Both the position numbers and the translations under genes were made by a program. The notes beneath the pieces are model-generated. The model saw nothing but the letters and a program-made list of their open reading frames with translations, made no database searches and was not told the DNA's origin. Shown one piece after another: positions 17,785-27,527 of a stretch of 64,000 bases of DNA (position 1 is the first letter of the stretch; each line of letters begins with the position of its first letter). Source of the DNA: Streptomyces sp. NBC_01478 (GTDB taxonomy: Bacteria > Actinomycetota > Actinomycetes > Streptomycetales > Streptomycetaceae); contig NZ_CP109444.1 of the NCBI RefSeq assembly GCF_036227225.1, positions 3,639,501-3,703,500 on the forward strand, in the 5' to 3' direction.

Positions 17785-20681
17785 GCACGGCGACGACCAG
17801 CACGGTGGCAGTGCGGCTGAATCTCGCGACGATCACCCAGTACCTGTCGACCCAGAGTTCACTCGCCGACGCCCTCGCAGGCCGGGACCAACGGCGGGCC
17901 GTGCTGCTGCGCTCGTCGCCGCAGTGGGACGGACCCGCCGAACACGCCTGGGGCGACGGGCTGTCGGCCCGGATCGCTGCGGCGCCCTCCCCGCTCGCCG
18001 TGCACGAACTGCTGCTCGGCCACCTGTCGGGCACGGCGACCGGCCCCGCCCTGCTCGTCGTCCTGACCGACCGCGAACAGAACGAACTCGACCCCGCCAT
18101 CCTGGCCCGCGCCCACAAGAAGCGCATCGACACGGTGGATAGTTGGGACGTGGTGCGTGACGCGTTCGGAGCGCATCAGGTCGACCAGCGGCTCAGGGAC
18201 GACAAGTGGGCCGCGGAGGCCCTGCTGGACGCCGCGCCGCCGAGGGGTGGCTGGCCCCGGCTGGGAGGCGGCATCCTGTCGCGCGGCACGGCCCTGTCCG
18301 CGCTCGCGCTGCGACGCCTGAGGCTGGGCAGCTACGAGGACGAGACGGCCCGGCAGGACCACACCACGTCCGCCGACCGGCTGGACACTCACGCGTTGCT
18401 CGACTGGTCCCTGCTTCCAGGACGTCCGGAGCGCTTCCTGGCGCTGCGCGGCCCCGAACGCGGCGGCCTGGCGGAGTTCCTCGGCGAGGACGACCGAGCC
18501 GGACTCGCGGGGCGGGCACTCCTGGCCCTCGTCGAGGCCGAGCACGGACCGGACGCGGTGGCTTTCGGACTCGTCTGCGCCGCCCTGTGGTGCCATGCCG
18601 AACCGGACGCGGCCGTCTACACGGCACGCGGTCGCGCAGAGCGCTGGTTCGGAGAGCGTCCCCCGGCGCGGGGCGAGCAACTCGACGCCATGGCGGCCGC
18701 CTTCGGCCGTGCCTCGGAGGACTACGTCGGCACGCTCCTCGCTGCAGCCGCCAGGGACGGTGTCGCAGGTTCGGAAGCAGCCCGTGAGGCCCGCCGGACC
18801 AGCGACATGGTGCTGGAGCGCGCCTCGGCGCTGGTCCGCCAGTTCGGCGCGGAAGCCGCCGCAAGGAACAGTCCCCTCCTGCCGGCCGGCCTGGACGCCA
18901 GGTTCACCACGGTCGGGACTGCCCTGGCAGCCGGTGATCCGGGACCGCTCGACACCGCCGTGCGTTCCCTGAGTGAGCACAGGCGTGCACAAGGGCCGGA
19001 GGTCCAGTCGCGGATCGAGCGGACCCGCATGGCGCAGCGACTCGTCCAGTGGCTGGCCACCGAGCCGGCGATGGAGGCGTCTCATGTCGGCGCGGCCATA
19101 AAGCGCCATGTCGACGAGACCGCGTGGGTCGACCGGGCCCTGGAACACATCGAGGCCGGCGGGGACTCCGACGACCGGCTGAGGGCCGCCTACGACGCGC
19201 TGGCCGAGCGCGTGCGGGAACGCCGGCACGAGATCGACCGCGCCTTCGTCGGCGTCCTCGCGACCTGGACCGCGGCGGGCACCGATCCCGGCGGGATGCT
19301 GACGGTGGAGACGTTCCTGGAGCGGGTGGTGAAACCGGTGGTGCGAGGCACCGACCGGCGTGTGCTGCTGATCGTCCTGGACGGGATGAGCGCGGCCATC
19401 GCCACCGAGCTGGGTGAGGAACTCCGCGCTTCCTGGGCCGAGTTCGATCCGGTGACCGAGGAGGGCAAACCCCCGCGACGCCGTGCCATGGCCGCGGCTC
19501 TCCCCACCCTCACCTCCGTGTCCCGTACTTCGCTGTTCGCAGGCAGACTGACGCAGGGATCGCAGAGCGACGAGGCACAGATGTTCCCCGCCCTCCCGCT
19601 CTGGGGCGGAGCGCCGGCGGCCGTGTTCCACAAGGACGACCTGCGGGCCGACAGCGCCGGGGACACGTTCGGGTCCGCGCTCACCGAGGCGCTCATGGAC
19701 GGCCGTACGCATGTCGCAGTCGTCCTCAACGCGATCGACGACCGGCTCGCCAAGGAACAGAAGCTGGGTGACGGGGCCTGGCGGGTCGGCCACATCCCGG
19801 GCCTTCCGGATCTGCTGAGGCTCGCCGCCTCGCAGGGGATGGCCGTGGTCATCACGAGCGACCACGGGCATGTCGTCGACCGGCACGGGCTGAAGGTGGA
19901 CACCGGCTCACCGCTGTCCGCCCGGCACCGCGCCCCGGACGGCAAGACAGGCCCCGCTGAGGTCGCGCTGCACGGCACCCGGGTGGTCGCGCCGCAGCCG
20001 GGAGGCTCGATCGTCGCCCTGTGGGACGCCGACTCGCGGTACACAGCTCGCAAGGCCGGCTATCACGGCGGGGCGTCCCTCGCCGAGTTCACGATTCCGG
20101 TCCTGGCTTTCCTGCCGTTCGGGGCACCCCCTCCTCCGGCCTGGCGGGAATTGGGGGATCAGCGACCGACCTGGTGGCTGTTGGAGGAACCCGCGTCGTA
20201 CGCCGCCACCGTCCAACCCGCCCCGGCGTCCACCGCGAAACGGCCGACGCGGCAGAAGCCGACGAAGGTCCAGGTCCAACTGGCCCGTACTCACGACTCG
20301 TTGTTCGACGTCGCCGTGGTCCCGGCGTCCGACGACGCGGAGACGCTGGTGACCGCCACCGTCGTCGGTCCCGACGACGCCCTCGTCTCGGGTCTCTTCG
20401 CCTCGGAGGCGTTCCAGGGGCAGATCGGTCTGCTCGCGCGCAAGCCACCGATGGACAAGGTGGAAGGAGCGATCCGGGCCCTGCTCGACGCCGGAGGCAC
20501 CCTGCCGGTGACGGCCCTCGCCCAGCGCGTGTCCTATCCGACCACCCGGGCCGACGGGTTCGCGGCCATCCTGCGCCAACTGCTCAACTACGACGGAGTG
20601 CAGGTCTTGGAGACTCTGCCGGACGGTCGGACCGTCCGCCTCGATCTCTCCCTACTCCGCATGCAGTTCGACCTAGCCTGA
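17781..20681 (+). CDS. pglZ: PglZ, BREX alkaline-phosphatase-superfamily protein
   Basis: This 966-residue protein has the PglZ core: [10 protein letters not shown] with D534 at the metal/nucleophile strand, and [13 protein letters not shown] with D694, H695 and H697 as metal ligands. That is the alkaline phosphatase/sulfatase superfamily layout. PglZ is the one protein found in all BREX types. S. coelicolor PglZ is reported to act oppositely to the methyltransferase as a toxic component. The start overlaps the pglY stop. A short perfect hairpin covers the stop codon. The next gene begins 40 bp later, consistent with one operon. Confidence 0.96.
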   Translation: MSTATTSTVAVRLNLATITQYLSTQSSLADALAGRDQRRAVLLRSSPQWDGPAEHAWGDGLSARIAAAPSPLAVHELLLGHLSGTATGPALLVVLTDREQNELDPAILARAHKKRIDTVDSWDVVRDAFGAHQVDQRLRDDKWAAEALLDAAPPRGGWPRLGGGILSRGTALSALALRRLRLGSYEDETARQDHTTSADRLDTHALLDWSLLPGRPERFLALRGPERGGLAEFLGEDDRAGLAGRALLALVEAEHGPDAVAFGLVCAALWCHAEPDAAVYTARGRAERWFGERPPARGEQLDAMAAAFGRASEDYVGTLLAAAARDGVAGSEAAREARRTSDMVLERASALVRQFGAEAAARNSPLLPAGLDARFTTVGTALAAGDPGPLDTAVRSLSEHRRAQGPEVQSRIERTRMAQRLVQWLATEPAMEASHVGAAIKRHVDETAWVDRALEHIEAGGDSDDRLRAAYDALAERVRERRHEIDRAFVGVLATWTAAGTDPGGMLTVETFLERVVKPVVRGTDRRVLLIVLDGMSAAIATELGEELRASWAEFDPVTEEGKPPRRRAMAAALPTLTSVSRTSLFAGRLTQGSQSDEAQMFPALPLWGGAPAAVFHKDDLRADSAGDTFGSALTEALMDGRTHVAVVLNAIDDRLAKEQKLGDGAWRVGHIPGLPDLLRLAASQGMAVVITSDHGHVVDRHGLKVDTGSPLSARHRAPDGKTGPAEVALHGTRVVAPQPGGSIVALWDADSRYTARKAGYHGGASLAEFTIPVLAFLPFGAPPPPAWRELGDQRPTWWLLEEPASYAATVQPAPASTAKRPTRQKPTKVQVQLARTHDSLFDVAVVPASDDAETLVTATVVGPDDALVSGLFASEAFQGQIGLLARKPPMDKVEGAIRALLDAGGTLPVTALAQRVSYPTTRADGFAAILRQLLNYDGVQVLETLPDGRTVRLDLSLLRMQFDLA

Positions 20682-20692
20682 CGTTTCGTCAG
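20678..20692 (+). other. small hairpin over the pglZ stop codon (CTGAC-N5-GTCAG)
   Basis: CTGACG-TTT-CGTCAG forms a perfect six-base-pair stem with a three-base loop that includes the pglZ TGA. It may be a weak attenuator or a chance structure. The same arm pair recurs at four other places in the window, three of them at promoters. Confidence 0.5.
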
Positions 20693-20721
20693 TCCTGCCG
20701 CCCACCGATGAGCCGGGAGCC

Positions 20722-22470
20722 ATGAGCGCCAACGACCGTGTGTTGATCAACCAGATGATCGAGGAGCGTCGCAACGCCCGCGCCGTCCCTCTCTCGTTCG
20801 ACGCGGCCTTCGAGAGGTTCGCGAGCGAACACGCCCTGCACGGCTTCGGTCTCTCGGAAGAGGAGATCGAAGCCGGTGTTATCGGTGGGGCGAACGATGG
20901 CGGCATCGACGGGGTGTACGTCTTCCTCGGTGGTCGACTCCTGCACGAGGACAGCGAGATCCTTCAGCAGACCTCCGCCGTCTCGAACGTGGAGCAGGGG
21001 ACCCAGCTGACGCTCTGGCTCGTCCAGGCCAAGACGAGCCCCGGCTTTTCCGAAGTGGCCCTGGACAAGGTGGCGTCTACCTGCACGAACCTCCTGGACA
21101 TGGAGGTCGACGAGGCCACCGTCGGGATCCTCTACACGGAAGACCTGCTCGCCCGCTTCAGATTGTTCAGGACAGCGCTGCTGCGACTCCTCAGCCGTCA
21201 TCCGACCGTCCTGATCAAGTTCTCGTACGTGACGCGCGGCGATGCGAGCGAGGTGCATCCCAAGGTCCAGGCGAAGGCCAAGATCCTGGAGGCGCAGTTC
21301 TCCAACGCCTTCGCCGTCTCCACCGGCGAGGTCGAGTTCCTGGGCCCCGCGGAACTCTGGAAGCGGGCCAGCACCCTCCCCTCGTACACCCTGGAGCTCC
21401 CCTACCGGGAGAGCATCACGCACGGGACGAGCCATATCGCCCTCGTCTCCCTGGGCGAGTACATCGACTTCCTCAGCGACGAGACCGGGGCGATCAAGTC
21501 CCACATCTTCGACTGGAACGTCCGTGACTACCAGGGAAACGTCGAGGTGAACCGGGAGATCACAGCGTCTCTCCAGAACCCGGAAGCACCCGAATTCTGG
21601 TGGCTCAACAACGGCATCACCATCGTGTGCTCGCAGGCGACCTCGGTCGGGAAACGACTCAGCCTCTCCGACGTGCAGATCGTCAACGGTCTCCAGACGT
21701 CGTACACGCTCCACGAAACGCTCCACGACCTCTACGCCACCGATCCCACCGACGCCGTCTTCGACCGGCTGGTGCAGGTGCGCATTCTCGTCACCGTGGA
21801 CCAAGCGGCTCGTGACTCCGTCATCCGTGCCACCAACCGGCAGACCAGCGTGCCGGTCGCCTCGCTCCGGGCCACGGACGACATCCAGCGGCAGATCGAG
21901 TCGTACTTCCTCGAGCACGACTGGTTCTACGACCGGCGCAAGAACTTCTACCGAAACCAGGGCAAGTCGACCAACCGTATCGTCAGCATCCCGCTGCTCG
22001 CACAGTCAGTGATGGCCATGGCCCTGGGACAGCCCGACTACGCGCGCGCCCGCCCCTCGAGCCTGCTCAAATCGGACTCGGACTATCGCCGCGTCTTCTC
22101 CGACAAGACGGAACTCCCTGTCTACCTGTGGCTGGCCAGAGTGCAACGCCAAGTCGATGAGTATCTGCAGTCGGTATCGGATCCCGCCGTCCGTTCCCTG
22201 CACACCAACCTCCGCTTCCATCTCGCCATGCTCGGTGCCGTAGACCTCGTGGGCCGTGTGTTCAGCAAGCCGGAGACCCTGAACAACGCCGCCCGGGAGG
22301 ATGTCTTCCCGACATCCACGCGCCTCGAATCGCTGTGGACGTCGCTCCAGGAGCAATTCGACGCATTCCAGCGCGAGAGCCGATCGGGGCCGGACAAGAC
22401 CGCGAAGAGCAGCGAGTTCGTCACCTACCTGACGGCCAACCTCGGATACGGCAGCCTCCGCCGCAGGTGA
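20722..22470 (+). CDS. AIPR-family abortive infection phage resistance protein
   Basis: The 582-residue protein has the AIPR core in its middle: FDWNVRDYQGNVEVN, FWWLNNGITIV and DVQIVNGLQTSYTL. The N-terminus adds a possible Mrr/PD-(D/E)XK-type site: D63 in GGANDGGIDGVYVF and Q102-A-K104 in WLVQAKTS. AIPR proteins were first linked to lactococcal abortive infection and often accompany restriction-type islands. The gene lies in the same direction between pglZ and brxD with gaps of 40 and 46 bp, so it is probably co-expressed with BREX. It is not a core component. The ATG at 20722 has GGGAG immediately upstream. Confidence 0.88.
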   Translation: MSANDRVLINQMIEERRNARAVPLSFDAAFERFASEHALHGFGLSEEEIEAGVIGGANDGGIDGVYVFLGGRLLHEDSEILQQTSAVSNVEQGTQLTLWLVQAKTSPGFSEVALDKVASTCTNLLDMEVDEATVGILYTEDLLARFRLFRTALLRLLSRHPTVLIKFSYVTRGDASEVHPKVQAKAKILEAQFSNAFAVSTGEVEFLGPAELWKRASTLPSYTLELPYRESITHGTSHIALVSLGEYIDFLSDETGAIKSHIFDWNVRDYQGNVEVNREITASLQNPEAPEFWWLNNGITIVCSQATSVGKRLSLSDVQIVNGLQTSYTLHETLHDLYATDPTDAVFDRLVQVRILVTVDQAARDSVIRATNRQTSVPVASLRATDDIQRQIESYFLEHDWFYDRRKNFYRNQGKSTNRIVSIPLLAQSVMAMALGQPDYARARPSSLLKSDSDYRRVFSDKTELPVYLWLARVQRQVDEYLQSVSDPAVRSLHTNLRFHLAMLGAVDLVGRVFSKPETLNNAAREDVFPTSTRLESLWTSLQEQFDAFQRESRSGPDKTAKSSEFVTYLTANLGYGSLRRR

Positions 22471-22516
22471 TCCCGGAGCACGGTCCGCCGGGCGGCGCGG
22501 ATGGGACAATGAGCGG

Positions 22517-23842
22517 GTGACCGGCCCCCGCCCTTCTCCCGTCTCCGCCGCCCGGCGGCGCACCGCTCTCGACGCACTCCGGCGCGGTGCGGTGCCCGAG
22601 AGCGGCCTGGATCTCCTGGCCACCGGCCTCGACCGTTTCGAGTCCGCGCTGGACGCGGAACTCGACGCGGTCGCCTCCGGTGCCTCGGTCTTCAAGGCCG
22701 TTCGGGGTGAGTACGGTTCCGGCAAGACGTTCTTCACCCGCTGGCTCGGCGAGCGTGCCAAGCAACGCAACTTCGCTGTCTCCGAGATCCAGATCTCGGA
22801 GACGGAGACCCCGCTGCACAAGCTGGAGACCGTCTACCGGCGCCTCACCGAGCGGCTGTCCACCCCGAGCTTCCCGCCGAGCGCGCTCCGTCCCGTGGTG
22901 GACGCCTGGTTCTACGCCCTGGAGGAGGATGCTCTCGCCGCGGGAGCGGACGAGGACGATCTGGGTGGCGCGGTGGAGGAGTTGCTGGCCGCCCGACTGA
23001 CCGAGGTGTCCCGGCACGCCCCGTCCTTCGCTGCCGCGCTGCGCGGATACCGGTCCGCGCTCGCCGAGGGCGACGAGTCGACGGCGGCGGCCGTCCTCGC
23101 CTGGCTCGGCGGGCAGCCCCACGTGGCGGCGGCGGCCCGCCGGTCCGCAGGAGTGCGCGGCGACCTGGACCACTTCGGTGCACTGGGCTTCCTGCAAGGG
23201 CTGCTCACCGTTCTGCGGGACTCCGGCCACCGGGGGCTGTTCGTCGTACTGGACGAGGTGGAGACCCTGCAGAGAGTGCGGTCGGACGCCCGCGACAAGG
23301 CGCTCAACTCGCTGCGGCAACTGATCGACGAAGTCCACTCCGGGCGGTTCCCCGGCCTGTATCTGGTCATCACCGGCACGCCCGCCTTCTACGAAGGCCA
23401 GCAGGGCGTGCAGCGGCTCCCGCCGCTCGCCCAGCGGATCGCCACGGACTTCACGACCGATCCCCGCTTCGACAACCCCCGCGCAGTCCAGTTGCGCCTG
23501 TCGGGCTTCACCCTGGAGTCTCTGACCGGCCTCGGGGTGACCATCCGCGATCTCTACGCGTCCGGGGCGGACGCCCCCGACCGGATCAAAACGCTGGCGG
23601 ACGACGCCTACATCTCCGATCTCGCCCGCGCGGTGGGCGGAGCCCTCGGCGGCAAAGTCGGCGTCGCACCCCGGCTCTTCCTCAAAAAACTGGTCGGCGA
23701 CGTCCTCGACCGTATCGACCAGTTCCCGGACTTCGACCCACGACAGCACTACCGGCTCACGGTGGGCAGCAGTGAACTCACCGACGTCGAGCGGAACTTG
23801 GCCGCATCGTCGGCGGCCGACGACATCGACCTGGAGTTGTGA
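22517..23842 (+). CDS. brxD: BrxD, BREX type 2 ATP-binding protein
   Basis: The 441-residue ATPase has Walker A GEYGSGKT (64-71) and Walker B FVVLDEVETL (D246-E247). The early block FKAVRGEYGSGKTFFTRWL and the helical remainder fit the BREX BrxD family (DUF2791-like). In type 2 systems brxD and brxHI lie together after pglZ, exactly as here. The GTG at 22517 is the only start before the conserved region. GACAAT at 22504-22509 could be a -10 giving a leaderless transcript, in addition to read-through. Its TGA overlaps the ATG of brxHI (TGATG). Confidence 0.92.
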   Translation: MTGPRPSPVSAARRRTALDALRRGAVPESGLDLLATGLDRFESALDAELDAVASGASVFKAVRGEYGSGKTFFTRWLGERAKQRNFAVSEIQISETETPLHKLETVYRRLTERLSTPSFPPSALRPVVDAWFYALEEDALAAGADEDDLGGAVEELLAARLTEVSRHAPSFAAALRGYRSALAEGDESTAAAVLAWLGGQPHVAAAARRSAGVRGDLDHFGALGFLQGLLTVLRDSGHRGLFVVLDEVETLQRVRSDARDKALNSLRQLIDEVHSGRFPGLYLVITGTPAFYEGQQGVQRLPPLAQRIATDFTTDPRFDNPRAVQLRLSGFTLESLTGLGVTIRDLYASGADAPDRIKTLADDAYISDLARAVGGALGGKVGVAPRLFLKKLVGDVLDRIDQFPDFDPRQHYRLTVGSSELTDVERNLAASSAADDIDLEL

Positions 23843-26001
23843 TGACACAGGCCGCGGACCCTGTCGATCGGCTCGACCCCGTCATCCTGCATCACGTGGT
23901 CAACACGCTGGGCTGGCCGGACCTGCGGCCCCTGCAACGGGCCTCGATCGATCCGGTGATGGACGGTGAGGACGCCGTACTGCTCGCGCCCACGGCCGGC
24001 GGCAAGACCGAGGCCGCCTGCCTGCCGGTCCTTTCGGTCATGTCCGCCCAGGGCTGGACCGGTACGTCGGTCCTCTACCTCTGCCCGCTCAAGGCGCTCC
24101 TCAACAACCTGGTGACCCGCGTCGACGGATACGCGCAGTGGCTCGGACGCAGCGCGGCCCTGTGGCACGGGGACACGAAGGAGTCCCAGCGCCAGCGCAT
24201 CCGTACGGATAGACCCGACATCCTCCTGACGACGCCCGAGTCGCTGGAGGCGATGCTGATCGGGGTGAAAACCGACCACGCGCACCTGCTGGGCGGGATC
24301 CGAGCAGTCGTCGTCGACGAGGTCCACGCATTCGCCGGCGACGACCGAGGCTGGCATCTGCTGGCGGTGCTTGAGCGCCTGCAGCTAGTTGCAGGGCGCC
24401 CGATTCAGCGGATCGGGCTGTCCGCCACGGTCGGGAACCCACAGGAACTGCTCACCTGGCTGCAGGGGTCGGGCGCCGGCCGACGCCCGGGCCGGGTCGT
24501 CGCCCCGGGCATCACAAGCCCCTTGTCCAGCCAGGGCCCTGTGAACGGCGTGACCGGGCCGCCTCCAGGAGACATCGAACTCGACTACGTGGGCTCCCTC
24601 TCCAACGCGGCCAAGGTTCTCTCTGCCCTGCACAAGGGCGAGAAGCGCCTGGTGTTCTGCGACTCCCGACGGCAGGTCGAGGAACTGGGTGCCGCGCTCC
24701 GAGCGCGCGACGTCACTGTCTTCCTGTCGCACGCTTCGCTCTCTGCCGACGAACGTGCAAGGTCAGAACAGGCCTTCGCCGAAGCACGAGACTGCGTCAT
24801 CGTCGCCACCTCCACCCTGGAACTGGGCATCGACGTCGGCGACCTGGACCGGGTCGTCCAGATCGATTCGCCCGGGACCGTCGCCTCCTTTCTCCAGCGC
24901 GTCGGCCGGACGGGGCGTCGCTCGGGAAGCACCCGCAACTGTCTGTTCCTGACCACACACAAAGACACCCTGCTGCAGGCTGCCGGGCTGTTGCTCCTGT
25001 GGGGTCGTGGCTGGGTCGAACCGGTCGTCCCGCCACCCGAGCCACGCCACCTCGTGGCCCAGCAGTTGCTCGCCGTCACACTCCAGGAGCACAAGCTGGG
25101 CGACCATCTGTGGCCCGAGCAGTGGAACGGCCTGGCGCCCTTTGACCGTTCGGCCGCTCCCATCCTGCGTCATCTGACGGAAGAGGGCTTCCTCGACAAC
25201 GACGGGGGCATGCTGTTCATCGGCCCTGAGGCCGAACACCGTTTCGGGCGACGGCACTTCATCGAGCTGACCGCTTCCTTCACCGCACCACCGCAGTTCA
25301 ACGTCCTGTCCGGACGCACTGAGATCGGACGCATGGATCCGTCGGTGCTCACTGAGGAACGCCCTGGCCCACGACGCCTGCTGTTGGCCGGCCGCAGTTG
25401 GCAGGTGACGTTCATCGACTGGGGACGGAAGCGGGTCTTCGTGGAGCCGGTCGAGAACGGCGGGGTTGCCAAGTGGTCGGGAGGCACCCTCGTTGGGCTT
25501 TCGTATGCGCTTACACGCGCGATGCGGGATGTCCTCCTGGGCATCGACCCGGAAGTCTCTCTGACACGACGAGCCGAGGTCTGCCTCCAAGAGTGGCGCG
25601 AGAAAGAGGCTCCCCAACTAGTCCATCCCGGTGGGACGTTGGTGGCCCGGCATGGAAACGATGTTCGCTGGTGGACATGGGCGGGTTACCGCGCCAATGC
25701 CACGTTGGGCGCAACACTGTCGTCGATCGCCGATCCGGTTCAACGTCCGACCGACTGCTACCTGCGGCTGCGCGAGGATCTGAGCCCGAACATGTGGCGC
25801 ATCGCGCTCGACGCCGCACAGGACGGACCGACACTTGTCCTCCCGGACGTTGACCAACGAGCAGTGCGCGGGCTCAAGTTCTCGGCGGCGCTCCCACAGC
25901 GACTGGCCGTGGCCACGCTGTCAGCGAGACTCGCCGACTTCGAGGGTGCGAGTGCGGTGCTGTCGGAGCCAAAGCGCTTCTCCACAGAACAGGGAACCTG
26001 A
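23842..26001 (+). CDS. brxHI: BrxHI, BREX type 2 DEAD/DEAH-box helicase
   Basis: The 719-residue superfamily 2 helicase has Walker A APTAGGKT (49-56), DEVH box (159-162), TTPES, SAT (GLSATVG) and motif VI QRVGRTGRRSG from residue 352. An Lhr-like C-terminal part follows. The gene is the last of the type 2 BREX operon. I use the ATG at 23842, which overlaps the brxD stop as TGATG; a GTG three bases earlier in the same frame would add one residue. The rnpB locus follows on the opposite strand after about 190 bp. Confidence 0.93.
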   Translation: MTQAADPVDRLDPVILHHVVNTLGWPDLRPLQRASIDPVMDGEDAVLLAPTAGGKTEAACLPVLSVMSAQGWTGTSVLYLCPLKALLNNLVTRVDGYAQWLGRSAALWHGDTKESQRQRIRTDRPDILLTTPESLEAMLIGVKTDHAHLLGGIRAVVVDEVHAFAGDDRGWHLLAVLERLQLVAGRPIQRIGLSATVGNPQELLTWLQGSGAGRRPGRVVAPGITSPLSSQGPVNGVTGPPPGDIELDYVGSLSNAAKVLSALHKGEKRLVFCDSRRQVEELGAALRARDVTVFLSHASLSADERARSEQAFAEARDCVIVATSTLELGIDVGDLDRVVQIDSPGTVASFLQRVGRTGRRSGSTRNCLFLTTHKDTLLQAAGLLLLWGRGWVEPVVPPPEPRHLVAQQLLAVTLQEHKLGDHLWPEQWNGLAPFDRSAAPILRHLTEEGFLDNDGGMLFIGPEAEHRFGRRHFIELTASFTAPPQFNVLSGRTEIGRMDPSVLTEERPGPRRLLLAGRSWQVTFIDWGRKRVFVEPVENGGVAKWSGGTLVGLSYALTRAMRDVLLGIDPEVSLTRRAEVCLQEWREKEAPQLVHPGGTLVARHGNDVRWWTWAGYRANATLGATLSSIADPVQRPTDCYLRLREDLSPNMWRIALDAAQDGPTLVLPDVDQRAVRGLKFSAALPQRLAVATLSARLADFEGASAVLSEPKRFSTEQGT

Positions 26002-26146
26002 GCACTTCCCGCTTCCCTGCTTCACCGGGACGAGATGCGGCTGCATCGGCCGAAGGGCCGTCGAACCGCCCTCGTGCGCAACGCGTGCACACTTTTCCAC
26101 GGGAACTCCCGGGAACTCGCAACTGGAAGCGGGAAGCCCCCGGACA

Positions 26147-26193
26147 CAGAAAAGGGCCCCGACCAGCCCATAAGGCCAGGTCAGAGCCCCACC
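26147..26193 (-). terminator. terminator of rnpB
   Basis: On the minus strand an imperfect hairpin (GGGGCTCTGACCTGGCC paired with GGGCTGGTCGGGGCCC around a TTAT loop) is followed by TTTT. It stands directly after the mature 3' end of RNase P RNA and faces the brxHI end, so it may insulate both. Confidence 0.75.
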
Positions 26194-26615
26194 GACAGAC
26201 GAGCCGGGCCGTACGCCGGGTTCTGTGTCCGGGAGGACCTCACGATCCTCCCGGCGACGGCCATCCATCTAGGACCGGTGTTGCCACCGGCCTCGTGCGG
26301 TCTACCCGCGGACTCGGGCGGGCAGCCCTCGAGCGTCCGCGCAGAGCGCGCTTTTTACGGCGGCGCTCCTTTTGACCTTGCTCCGGGTGGGGTTTACCTA
26401 GCTGCCCAGGTCACCCTGGGCACTGGTGGTCTCTTACACCACCGTTTCACCCTTACCGGAGACCGAAATCTCCGGCGGTCTGTTTTCTGTGGCACTGTCC
26501 CGCGGGTCACCCCGGGTGGCCGTTAGCCATCACCCTGCCCTGTGGAGCCCGGACGTTCCTCGGGAAGTCCCCCTAGGGGCACTCCACGCGGCCGTCCGCC
26601 CGGCTCGTCTGCCGT
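26194..26615 (-). ncRNA. rnpB: RNase P RNA (bacterial class A)
   Basis: On the minus strand the ends pair as helix P1 (GACGAGCCGGGC at the 5' end, GCCCGGCTCGTC at the 3' end). Conserved core blocks appear in order: GAGGAACGTCCGGGCTCC (26561-26544), ACAGAAAACAGACCGCC, GGGTGAAACGGTG, TAAGAGACCACC, CTAGATGGATGGCCG and ACAGAACCCGGCGTA. This is the catalytic RNA that matures tRNA 5' ends. The exact termini are uncertain by a few bases. The 5' part overlaps the 3' end of the EamA gene on the same strand, so the rnpB promoter must lie inside that coding region. Confidence 0.95.
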
Positions 26616-27508
26616 GTCGACCATGCTACCGGGCGGGCACCGTCCTTCGGACCGCCCGCCGCAGTCGCCAGCACCGACCCCGCCAGGATCAGCGTGAAGG
26701 CCACCGCGATGCCCACCGTGAGGCTCTCCCCCAGGAACAGCGCGCCCGCCGCCACCGCCACCGCCGGGTTGACGTACGTGATCACCGTCGAACGGGTCGG
26801 GCCGACCTCCTTGATCAGTTCCAGGAAGGCCACGAATGCCACCGCCGTGCAGATCACGCCCAGGCCGGCGAGGGAGGCCAGGACCTGGGGCGAGGGGACC
26901 GTGGACGGCCAGGTCAGAGCTGCCGCCGGGGCGTAGACGAGCGCCGCCAGCGCCAGGCACGGGGCCGTCAGTTGGAGTGTCGGGACGTCCTTCAGGTAGC
27001 GGGCCGCTATCAGCGGCGCCGTCGCGTATCCCAGCACCGTCAGCAGCACCTCCGCCAGCGAGCGCGCGTCGCCGCCCGTCAGATGCGGGACCGTGAGGAC
27101 CGTGACCCCGGCCAGGCCCAGCCCCAGGCCCGCCAGCCGCCGGGTGCCCAGCCGCTCCGTGTCGCCGAAGAAGCGCGCCATCAGCACGCCGACGATCGGT
27201 ACGCCCGCGATCAGCAGCCCGGCCGTAGAGCTGGACAGGTGGCGCTCGGCGTCCGTCAGCGTGAACCACGGGACGATGATCTCTATGCACGCGAAGGCCA
27301 GCATCGGGCGCCAGTGCGTGCGGACCGTGCGGGTCAGGCCGCCTTGTCGCAGGGCGAAGGGCAGGAGCAGTACGGCGCCCAGGGCGCAGCGTGTGAAGAC
27401 GACCATGGACGGGGACAGCGGGGCGTCCACCGCCACCTTGATCATCAGGTAGGGGATGCCCCACACCACTCCCATCAGGGAGAACAGGAACCAGCCGCGT
27501 GCAGTCAT
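26573..27508 (-). CDS. EamA/DMT-family transporter
   Basis: This 311-residue membrane protein has two EamA repeats with about ten hydrophobic helices (start MTARGWFLFSLMGVVWGIPYLMIK; second repeat near FLELIKEVGPTRSTVITYVNPAVAVAAGALFLGESL). Family members export metabolites or amino acids; the substrate cannot be read from the sequence. The last residues are hydrophilic and encoded within the first 40-odd bases of rnpB, so the true end may have been shaped by that RNA gene. An AraC regulator lies just upstream on the same strand and may control it. Confidence 0.9.
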   Translation of the reverse strand: MTARGWFLFSLMGVVWGIPYLMIKVAVDAPLSPSMVVFTRCALGAVLLLPFALRQGGLTRTVRTHWRPMLAFACIEIIVPWFTLTDAERHLSSSTAGLLIAGVPIVGVLMARFFGDTERLGTRRLAGLGLGLAGVTVLTVPHLTGGDARSLAEVLLTVLGYATAPLIAARYLKDVPTLQLTAPCLALAALVYAPAAALTWPSTVPSPQVLASLAGLGVICTAVAFVAFLELIKEVGPTRSTVITYVNPAVAVAAGALFLGESLTVGIAVAFTLILAGSVLATAAGGPKDGARPVAWSTRQTSRADGRVECP

Positions 27509-27527
27509 ACGGCGAGTGTCGGACCGG

